From Candidatus Firestonebacteria bacterium RIFOXYA2_FULL_40_8 (GTDB lineage: Bacteria; Oederibacteriota; D2-FULL-39-29): a DNA stretch of 6,518 nucleotides. Of the stretch, positions 1-4,923 are shown piece by piece (position 1 is the stretch's first letter; each line of letters starts with the position of its first letter). Location of the stretch: contig MFGS01000139.1 of the NCBI GenBank assembly GCA_001778355.1, forward strand, positions 1 through 6,518, in the 5' to 3' direction. The notes below the pieces were generated by a model that was not told the DNA's origin, made no database searches, and saw only the letters and a program-made list of their open reading frames with translations. The translations under genes were made by a program, and so were the position numbers.

Positions 1-210
1 ATAATTTAACCCATAGGTCCTAATTTCATCACCCCAAATGTAATTATAATTCAAAATATAGGACATACAGACGATGCCCAGTAAACCAATACTGAAAAAA
101 ACATGTTTTGCTCCGGGTTTTGCACTTTCAAGTAATTTTGAACCAAGCAGATATATAAATACAAAGAAAGCAGAGTAGGTCAACAACCAAAATCCCGGGA
201 TGTCTTCATT
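1..210 (-). pseudogene. Continuation of the DUF2157 gene in the shifted frame
   Basis: In the frame whose codons end at position 1, translation from about 210 reads FNEDIPGFWLLTYSAFF and continues VFIYLLGSKLLE, then a second hydrophobic stretch (VFFSIGLLGIVCMSYIL) to the left edge with no stop. This frame is open only from 255 downward (TAA at 258-256). It has no good SD or ATG of its own, and the two helices fit the missing C-terminal half of the DUF2157 protein encoded just upstream. It is therefore best read as the same gene after a frameshift, truncated by the window edge. Confidence 0.65.
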
Positions 211-887
211 AAATACCACACCACAGCTACGGCAAGGCAGATAACACTGACCCAGTTAAAAATATTTATTATATTTCCATTCTTGTTCTTTTTATATTCC
301 CTGTAATAATACGGAAAAACAACTGCCAGTAACGGCCAGTAGTAATATGTTTCCAGCCCTTCCGCTCTGGCATATCCAGCCCAAGAAGTTATCAAAATCA
401 GGTAGCCGATAACAGGGAATGTTGTATTTAAAAGATATGAAACAGGTACCAAAAGGAACGCCCAGGTCAGAGCGAACTTGCCAAAATCACCGCCAATATG
501 ATAAACCTGACTTACCAATGAAATGGTACCGCCTATAGCCATAGCTAAAAATACGGCAGCACCTTCCTTCCAGTAAATAGAATTTTCTTTCTTTATCGCA
601 ACCCAAACTAATAAAATCTGCGCAATTATAAGGGGTAAAAATGACAGCATCGTTTTTGTTGCCCGTGATAGGTTATCCCAGTTATGAGCAAATATCAACA
701 TGATGCCGCCGCCAATTAATAACGCACCCAGAGTTCCAAAAACTATCAGAAGGGAATTCTTGTTTCCTTTTTTCTCGACAGGGCCATAGTGTTTTTCCAG
801 ACGTTTAGCCGTCTCACTAGTAAGAACTCCCTTCTTTATAAGCAAAGGAAGCTCTTTATATAACCATTTAATATATTTATTCTTCAT
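180..887 (-). CDS. DUF2157 multi-pass membrane protein, N-terminal part before a frameshift
   Basis: The frame gives 235 residues from the ATG at 887 (MKNKYIKWLYKELPLL) to a TGA at 182-180. An upstream ATG at 935 is in frame, but the extra 16 residues are not family-like. The N-terminal soluble segment (LLIKKGVLTSETAKRLEKHY) and the core IGGTISLVSQVYHIGGDFGKF followed by LTWAFLLVPVSYLL match DUF2157, a family of inner-membrane proteins of unknown function. About seven hydrophobic helices are visible. The last eight or so residues (KTSRDFGC) are out of character, and the expected next helix (IPGFWLLTYSAFF) is found in another frame, so the gene appears broken by a one-base loss near 201-212. 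Possible explanations are a real mutation, a sequencing or assembly error, or less likely recoding. Confidence 0.8.
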   Translation of the reverse strand: MKNKYIKWLYKELPLLIKKGVLTSETAKRLEKHYGPVEKKGNKNSLLIVFGTLGALLIGGGIMLIFAHNWDNLSRATKTMLSFLPLIIAQILLVWVAIKKENSIYWKEGAAVFLAMAIGGTISLVSQVYHIGGDFGKFALTWAFLLVPVSYLLNTTFPVIGYLILITSWAGYARAEGLETYYYWPLLAVVFPYYYREYKKNKNGNIINIFNWVSVICLAVAVVWYLMKTSRDFGC

Positions 888-893
888 TTTTTG

Positions 894-922
894 ATTATAC
901 CACCTCAAATCAATATTTACAA
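894..922 (-). promoter_or_regulatory. Consensus-like promoter directly before the DUF2157 start
   Basis: The minus strand carries TTGTAA (922-917), a 17-base spacer and a perfect TATAAT (899-894). The expected start of transcription, about seven bases past the -10 box, falls on or next to the A of the ATG at 887. GAGGTGG lies inside the spacer (about 12 bases from the ATG) and would be absent from such a transcript. Either the mRNA is leaderless, or transcription starts further upstream and GAGGTGG is a distant SD. Confidence 0.45.
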
Positions 923-980
923 ACGCAATGAACACGCATATAAAAGCTTAATTTTTACTGCACTTTTCAGTTTTTAGTTT

Positions 981-1931
981 CTATTCAAACAACCATCTTT
1001 TAGCACGGCTATAAAAGCCCAAGAACAGTACTGATAAAAACATTAATACCGGAATACCAAACAGTAAACGGATCAGTGCACTTTTAACAAAATTATAATC
1101 TCCGCCGTATTTTTCATCTCTGATTAATCTTCCGTCTTCTTTATACTCTTTCAAATATAACATTTTACCGTCTGCATGAAATATTTCTTCTCTTAATTTC
1201 CCGTTCTTGTAAAAATGTTTTTCAAGTCCGTTATTATTGCCATTTAAATATTGCAGAAACGATTTAATTCTCCCTTCCTCGAAAAATATCTCGCTTACTC
1301 CTTCTAGCTTGTCCTCCTTGTAAAAGCACTTTTTTTCCAACGCCCCAGACCTATAATATACTTTATTTAACCCATCCTTTTCTCCATTCTTAAAAGAAGC
1401 TTCTTCTTCTAATTTGCCGTTTCTAAAGTAAAACTTGCTTATTCCATTAATCTTGCCATTATTGTAAATATCCTCTCTACTCAAAACCCCACTTTCAAAG
1501 AAATTCTTACTGATTCCTTCCTCTATATTATTTTTACAATTATACAATCGCCTCACTTTTCCGCTACCATAGAATGTCCGACCAACCCCCTCTCTCTTAT
1601 CATTTTTATAGTATTGTTCCGTTTCTAACATCCCCTCAAAGCCATAATGTAAAGTAAGTCCTTCCCGACTGTTGTTTTTGTAACTTCTTTCAGACCGCAA
1701 GCGTCCACTTTTATAATATTCTTTAACTACCCCATCCGGAATATATCCTGTTTTGCTTATATTTCCTTTTTCATCAAACACTTCTTTTGCTACTTCTTTT
1801 TTACCATCATAATAAGTAATTTCTTTTGTATCTCCATTATTATATTCCTCAGTCGTTTTTCTTATTATCTCCGAAAAAGCATAGTCAAAAATAAGACTTA
1901 CAACCAGGAATGCTAATATTATGTTTTTCAT
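981..1931 (-). CDS. Secreted or membrane-anchored MORN-like (YwqK-type) repeat protein
   Basis: The ATG at 1931 has GAGGGAG directly upstream and begins a signal-like hydrophobic segment (MKNIILAFLVVSLIFDYAFS); a TTG at 1961 in the same frame is a weaker start. The 316 residues hold eight tandem 24-residue repeats from about residue 67 to 258 (bases 1158-1733). Each begins with G followed by a hydrophobic residue, has an aromatic-rich YY/FF pair, then a G near position 10 and a charged strand, as in MORN_2 repeats. A partial ninth unit follows. A C-terminal hydrophobic segment (about 287-306) and a basic RAKRW tail suggest a second membrane anchor. Databases often name such proteins 'toxin-antitoxin system YwqK family antitoxin', which says little about this protein's function. 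It may share a transcript with the AbrB-like gene. Confidence 0.85.
   Translation of the reverse strand: MKNIILAFLVVSLIFDYAFSEIIRKTTEEYNNGDTKEITYYDGKKEVAKEVFDEKGNISKTGYIPDGVVKEYYKSGRLRSERSYKNNSREGLTLHYGFEGMLETEQYYKNDKREGVGRTFYGSGKVRRLYNCKNNIEEGISKNFFESGVLSREDIYNNGKINGISKFYFRNGKLEEEASFKNGEKDGLNKVYYRSGALEKKCFYKEDKLEGVSEIFFEEGRIKSFLQYLNGNNNGLEKHFYKNGKLREEIFHADGKMLYLKEYKEDGRLIRDEKYGGDYNFVKSALIRLLFGIPVLMFLSVLFLGFYSRAKRWLFE
1158..1733 (-). repeat. Eight 72-bp coding repeats (24 residues each)
   Basis: Within the YwqK-type gene eight units begin exactly every 72 bases, at 1733, 1661, 1589, 1517, 1445, 1373, 1301 and 1229 on the minus strand. Spacing is perfect with no insertion, while the protein sequences differ widely and DNA identity between units is low by eye. 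This points to old duplication held by structural constraint. Confidence 0.75.
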
Positions 1932-1996
1932 CTTCTCCCTCGAATCTACATTTTCAGACAATCTTTACATAATTCTTCAAACATTCATATTCTTTG

Positions 1997-2224
1997 TCAC
2001 CTTTTATCAATTTGCCTATCTTTGAGCAGGGATTTAATAGCTTTCCCTCTGCCGGGCAATATACCGGCAAATTTTTCAAAGTATTTGGAATTTATCGGGG
2101 TAACAATCAATCCATCGACCCTTTCTTCTATGGATATCTTTGTCCCTTTCGTTATATTTAAATGCTGTCGCATTTTTAAAGGAATTACGACACGTCCTTT
2201 TGATGTAACTACAGATAAGTTCAT
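1997..2224 (-). CDS. AbrB/MazE-type swapped-hairpin protein, VapB-like orphan antitoxin
   Basis: The 75-residue product opens with the SpoVT-AbrB swapped-hairpin DNA-binding fold: SVVTSKGRVVIPLKMRQHL, then GTKISIEERVDGLIVTPI. Its C-terminal part (YFEKFAGILPGRG followed by IKSLLKDR) resembles the toxin-binding tail of VapB antitoxins, which normally precede a PIN-domain VapC ribonuclease. Here no vapC follows: only 65 bp separate its stop from the next gene start. I chose the ATG at 2224 because GAGAGGTGA is well spaced before it; a GTG six bases upstream is also in frame. It could act as a lone transcription regulator of itself and the next gene, or be the remnant of a toxin-antitoxin pair. 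The domain call is firm; the role is inferred. Confidence 0.85.
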   Translation of the reverse strand: MNLSVVTSKGRVVIPLKMRQHLNITKGTKISIEERVDGLIVTPINSKYFEKFAGILPGRGKAIKSLLKDRQIDKR

Positions 2225-2255
2225 ATTCACCTCTCACGGTAAAGAATAGCACGTC

Positions 2256-2283
2256 AATATAGTTCAATATCGGACTTTTACAA
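2256..2283 (-). promoter_or_regulatory. Candidate sigma-70-type promoter upstream of the AbrB/VapB-like gene
   Basis: On the minus strand there is TTGTAA (2283-2278), a 16-base spacer, and TATATT (2261-2256), four and five matches to the -35 and -10 consensus. Transcription would begin near 2249, about 25 bases before the ATG at 2224. AT-rich sequence makes chance matches common, so support is modest. Confidence 0.35.
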
Positions 2284-2291
2284 ACCGTTAA

Positions 2292-2666
2292 TCACCAGAA
2301 CATCCAATTTATTAATAACATTAGAAGAATCAGCCAGATGGAAACTATTAGTACTCCGCCGAAAGGATGGGGCTCTAATTTTAGAGGGGTTTTGCTTACT
2401 TTTTGTTTAATTTCGGCTATTACGTCTTTGGGGATCATGAGAAGAACCAGATACAGTCCTACGGGGACTATTATCAGATCATCAAGAAAACCGATAACGG
2501 GGATAAAATCCGGGATAAGGTCTATCGGGCTAAGCGCGTACAAAACTACCAGGGCGCCGAGAAACTTGGCGTACCAAGGGGTCCTCGGGTGCTTCATGGC
2601 AAAGTAAATAACCTTCAAACTTTCCGAGAGTTCTCTTGCAGCTTTTTTTATGAAACCTTCTTTCAT
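2292..2666 (-). CDS. YkvA/DUF1232 family small membrane protein
   Basis: The 124-residue product contains the diagnostic DUF1232 core: WYAKFLGALVVLYALSP leads into SPIDLIPDFIPVIGFLDDL (residues 46-64), then a second hydrophobic helix (about 65-79). A further C-terminal hydrophobic segment (about 104-124) ending in WMFW adds another membrane span. The function of the family is not firmly established. A near-ideal SD, AAGGAGG, stands four bases before the ATG, so this start is secure and the gene can be translated independently of the LCP gene 67 bp upstream. It could be co-transcribed with that gene; I see no convincing promoter or terminator in the 67-bp gap. Confidence 0.9.
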   Translation of the reverse strand: MKEGFIKKAARELSESLKVIYFAMKHPRTPWYAKFLGALVVLYALSPIDLIPDFIPVIGFLDDLIIVPVGLYLVLLMIPKDVIAEIKQKVSKTPLKLEPHPFGGVLIVSIWLILLMLLINWMFW

Positions 2667-2733
2667 TTCTCCTCCTTAAAAACAGAAATCCTTCAACTAG
2701 TATTCTTCAATGTGACAAATAAGTAAATATTTC

Positions 2734-3561
2734 TTACTTGAATATTTCTTTTATTTTTCTGGAATCCGGCTTCCAGTAAGCGATCTTACCTTCGTAAACT
2801 CCTTCTCCGGGAAGGATAACTTTGGAACTGTTATGCAGGTCGTAATCCTTAAAAACCTTGTAAAGATAAGCGGCTCTATCCGGAGGAAAATTCGTATTCA
2901 AGCTTTTGGATACCGCGGAATAAATCCCGAGGATATTTTTGGCTTCCAGTTTTTCCATGATGGTTGACGCCAGTGTGAACATGAATTTTTGCTGGCGCTC
3001 CATCCTGCCGACATCCGCTTTTATATCCTTTCTAAAACGGAGGAATTTTACAGCATCGGAGCCGTTTAAGGTCTGAGGGCCGGGCTTAAAATCAATAAGA
3101 AGCCCGTCGGCATTGTCTACGTAGTACATTTTATTTTCGATATTTACCCTGACGCCCCCGAAATAATCTACGATATTCTTAACCCCGTCATAATCCACCT
3201 GCGCGTAATATCTTACTTTTTCTTTCAGGACTGCTTCAGCAACCTTGAGCATTTCGGTATTAGCTTTTGCATATTTCCCTTCATTATAATTCAAGACATA
3301 AACTGAATTTATCTTTCTGGCTTTACCGCGGTAAATAACTTTGGTATCTCTGGGTATCGAAACGAACGTGACTTTTTTAGCCTTCACTGCAAAATGGACC
3401 ACTATCATAGTGTCCGCATGATGGGTATACGGATCCGATGAATCGACACCCATAAGCAAAATATTCACATCCTGTTCAAGACGGTTATTGTAAAAGTATA
3501 TACCGGTCCCAAGAACGGCTATTAGAAGAATTATGACGGCTAACCTTATACCTTTTTTCAT
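2734..3561 (-). CDS. LytR-CpsA-Psr (LCP) family envelope polymer transferase
   Basis: LCP proteins transfer undecaprenyl-phosphate-linked glycopolymers to peptidoglycan or other envelope acceptors on the outer face of the inner membrane. This 275-residue protein has a basic start, one membrane anchor (about residues 5-24) and a single LCP domain from about residue 32. Family motifs are visible: LLMGVDSSD (35-43), HADTMIVV (48-55), SIPRDTKV (68-75), INSVY (84-88), VDYFGGV (131-137), and the Arg-rich catalytic segment FLRFRKD followed by ADVGRMERQQ (173-191). It starts in a 4-bp overlap with yqeK. LCP genes in this operon position are known from Clostridia and several uncultivated phyla. In a diderm the acceptor polymer is unclear. 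No extra C-terminal domain is present. Confidence 0.92.
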   Translation of the reverse strand: MKKGIRLAVIILLIAVLGTGIYFYNNRLEQDVNILLMGVDSSDPYTHHADTMIVVHFAVKAKKVTFVSIPRDTKVIYRGKARKINSVYVLNYNEGKYAKANTEMLKVAEAVLKEKVRYYAQVDYDGVKNIVDYFGGVRVNIENKMYYVDNADGLLIDFKPGPQTLNGSDAVKFLRFRKDIKADVGRMERQQKFMFTLASTIMEKLEAKNILGIYSAVSKSLNTNFPPDRAAYLYKVFKDYDLHNSSKVILPGEGVYEGKIAYWKPDSRKIKEIFK

Positions 3562-4115
3562 TTTACGTAATTATTCCAGGCCTCTATGGATTTCGGATGA
3601 AGAATCTTCTTCTTGATAAGAACATACTCTATCTTCTTTGCCAGCGCGAGGATAAACCCTTCGTTTAGATCTCTTAACGCGGCTTTTCGTATCATCACTG
3701 CGTCTTTATATTTCCTGTTTCTTTCCGCAATATCCGCTAAATATATTATTTTATCCAGCGGATTCATGTTTTTATCGGCAGTGCTATGTTTCCGGATCGC
3801 ACTCAACACCTGCTTATCTTTTACTTTAAAATACTTTCTGGCGATAACCTCCCCCAATTTATTATGCCAAACGGGTTTTATTTTCTTCTCAAAGCTGTCA
3901 AATTTAACATATTTCATATATTTTTTATGCCTGCCAATTTCCTTACCGCAGTCATGCAAAAGAGCCGCCAACCGGGTTTTCCCGGCGGAAACACCGTTTT
4001 TCTTTGCCAGTTCTTCCGCAAAAGCCATAACACCCAGAGTATGCCTGTATTTCTCGGGCTTTAAGTTGGCTTTTATGAACTCTTTTATTTCAGTTTCTGT
4101 AAAGATGCTTTTCAT
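3558..4115 (-). CDS. yqeK: HD-domain Ap4A hydrolase, YqeK family
   Basis: YqeK proteins are metal-dependent HD hydrolases that split diadenosine tetraphosphate symmetrically into two ADP. At 185 residues this one has the usual length. Likely metal ligands are visible: H25 (RHTLGV), H54-D55 (LLHDCGKE), H84 (VWHNKLGE), H110 (RKHSTAD) and D128 (YLADIAE). The gene starts inside the 3' end of nadD (26-bp overlap), and its TGA overlaps the LCP gene's ATG as ATGA, so translation of the three genes is probably coupled. The SD is weak (GGTGG, too distant), which also points to coupling. nadD-yqeK adjacency is conserved in many bacteria, which supports both assignments. Confidence 0.92.
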   Translation of the reverse strand: MKSIFTETEIKEFIKANLKPEKYRHTLGVMAFAEELAKKNGVSAGKTRLAALLHDCGKEIGRHKKYMKYVKFDSFEKKIKPVWHNKLGEVIARKYFKVKDKQVLSAIRKHSTADKNMNPLDKIIYLADIAERNRKYKDAVMIRKAALRDLNEGFILALAKKIEYVLIKKKILHPKSIEAWNNYVK

Positions 4116-4665
4116 ATATATATTTTTCCACCGTTTCCGGCACCATAAATGTCGGAGGAAGTCCTTTTTTTATCATATGTCTAATTTCGCTTGATGAAAC
4201 ATCTATATTTCTTATTTCCACATGTGTCCCTATTTTACATGCTTTTTTGTCAACTTTAAATCCCGGCCTCGTCATGATTAAAAAATGTATTTCTTTAATA
4301 AGTTCCTTCCATGATTTCCAGGTGGAAAGCTGTTCCACAATATCCGCCCCCACAATAAAATAAAGTTTGTCAGTTTTGGGATATTTTGAAATAAAATACC
4401 GCACCGTATCTATCGTAAAAGATTTTCCGGTTTTTTTAAGTTCGTAATCAGAAAGTTCAAAGCCCGTAAACGGCTTTATCGCCAGCTTTACCATGTTATA
4501 CCTGTCTTTTACCGAAGTCAGACTCTTCTCATTTTTATGCGGCGGCCGCGCGGACGGAATAAATACAACCCTGTCCAGCTTGCAAGTTTTCATTATGTCC
4601 TCAGCGGCAATCAAATGCCCGAGATGAACAGGATCAAACGTCCCGCCAAATAAACCAATCCTCAT
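4090..4665 (-). CDS. nadD: Nicotinate-nucleotide adenylyltransferase
   Basis: This enzyme joins ATP and nicotinate mononucleotide to give deamido-NAD plus pyrophosphate, the penultimate step of NAD synthesis, in the cytoplasm. The 191 residues match the family's usual length. The nucleotidyltransferase signature GGTFDPVHLGH (residues 7-17) carries the HxGH-type motif (H14, H17). The family segment IPSARPPHK is at 36-44, GADIVEQL begins at 106, followed by TWKSW, and the C-terminal phosphate-binding motif SSSEIR is at 157-162. The ATG chosen gives the standard MRIGLFGGTFDP N-terminus but has a poor SD; the good SD lies further upstream before a short overlapping ORF. The 3' end overlaps yqeK by 26 bp, so the two genes are almost certainly co-transcribed. 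Confidence 0.95.
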   Translation of the reverse strand: MRIGLFGGTFDPVHLGHLIAAEDIMKTCKLDRVVFIPSARPPHKNEKSLTSVKDRYNMVKLAIKPFTGFELSDYELKKTGKSFTIDTVRYFISKYPKTDKLYFIVGADIVEQLSTWKSWKELIKEIHFLIMTRPGFKVDKKACKIGTHVEIRNIDVSSSEIRHMIKKGLPPTFMVPETVEKYIYEKHLYRN

Positions 4666-4715
4666 GAAAAGGATTCCGCTGATAAACGCAAAACGATTCC
4701 GCTGATTAAAAACAT
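4662..4715 (-). CDS. Putative 17-codon leader ORF coupled to nadD
   Basis: This short ORF encodes MFLISGIVLRLSAESFS. Its ATG follows a strong Shine-Dalgarno, AAGGAG, with about seven bases between AGGAG and the ATG. Its TGA overlaps the nadD ATG in an ATGA junction, the arrangement typical of translational coupling. nadD itself has only a weak candidate SD (GGAA, poorly spaced). The peptide does not resemble any family I know. The alternative is that it is a relic of an older nadD 5' end: removing the 23-base offset between two copies of a repeat in this stretch (4690-4709 and 4667-4686) puts this ATG in frame with nadD. The ORF, SD and overlap are seen directly; translation and function are inferred. 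Confidence 0.4.
   Translation of the reverse strand: MFLISGIVLRLSAESFS
4667..4709 (-). repeat. Diverged tandem repeat, two 20-bp copies at 23-bp offset
   Basis: The copies at 4690-4709 and 4667-4686 agree at 18 of 20 positions by eye; both contain ATCAGCGGAATC followed by one variable base and TTTT on the minus strand. The offset of 23 is not a multiple of three, so the duplication changes the reading-frame relation between the strong SD/ATG at 4715 and nadD. Confidence 0.65.
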
Positions 4716-4720
4716 ATAAA

Positions 4721-4730
4721 CACTCCTTAG
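4721..4730 (-). promoter_or_regulatory. Strong Shine-Dalgarno upstream of the nadD leader ORF
   Basis: On the minus strand the bases read CTAAGGAGTG. The AAGGAG core is placed correctly for the ATG at 4715 but is over 50 bases from the annotated nadD ATG at 4665, too far to serve it directly. It is therefore the site that raises the question of how nadD is initiated. Confidence 0.6.
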
Positions 4731-4796
4731 CGTAAAACTTTTAATCATCCAATCTTCTTCTGAATCCGCCCACATCGGCACCTAAATCTTTATCGC

Positions 4797-4812
4797 ATCC
4801 GCCTAGGCGGAT
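4797..4812. repeat. Perfect 16-bp palindrome within nested inverted repeats
   Basis: The sequence ATCCGCCTAGGCGGAT is its own reverse complement. It lies among further inverted repeats: AATCCGCC at 4763-4770 pairs with GGCGGATT at 4806-4813, CTAAATC at 4782-4788 pairs with GATTTAG at 4810-4816, and AGCAAAGG at 4815-4822 pairs with CCTTTGCT at 4844-4851. The minus-strand transcript could form an 8-bp stem and then a 6-bp stem with a CUAG loop downstream of the propeller-barrel gene. No U-tract follows, so it is not a canonical intrinsic terminator. It could be a short dispersed repeat, a protein-binding site or an mRNA 3'-end structure. Confidence 0.6.
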
Positions 4813-4923
4813 TTAGCAAAGGGTTTATGGTCTAATAACTATACCTTTGCTCAACTTCGCACCTTATTTTTCTTCACTTTTTCCACTTTCTTTGCTTTCC
4901 CTGCTTTACTTGCTGTCCTTGCT

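Noticed and set aside
183..215. Programmed -1 frameshifting in the DUF2157 gene.
   Set aside because: No X XXY YYZ slippery heptamer is in the right frame, and I see no clear downstream stem-loop; mutation or sequence error is simpler.
1939..1977. A 12-codon ORF (MFEELCKDCLKM) with a CxxC between the AbrB-like gene and the repeat-protein gene, considered as a toxin remnant.
   Set aside because: Too short, no resemblance to a PIN domain start and no clear SD at the right distance.
2721..2739. AAGTAA/TTACTT inverted repeat at the LCP stop codon, considered as a terminator.
   Set aside because: Six AT-only or nearly AT-only pairs, and no U-tract follows on the transcript; it is too weak.
3613..4194. 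Long open frame on the plus strand opposite yqeK and the nadD end (also similar ones opposite the YkvA gene and the barrel gene).
   Set aside because: The translated products show no family features, while the opposite strand encodes clearly recognisable enzymes; these are antisense shadows.
4666..4923. tRNA, small RNA or CRISPR in the gap between the barrel gene and nadD.
   Set aside because: No cloverleaf pattern, no regularly spaced repeats with unique spacers and no recognisable riboswitch; only short inverted repeats and the leader ORF are supported.
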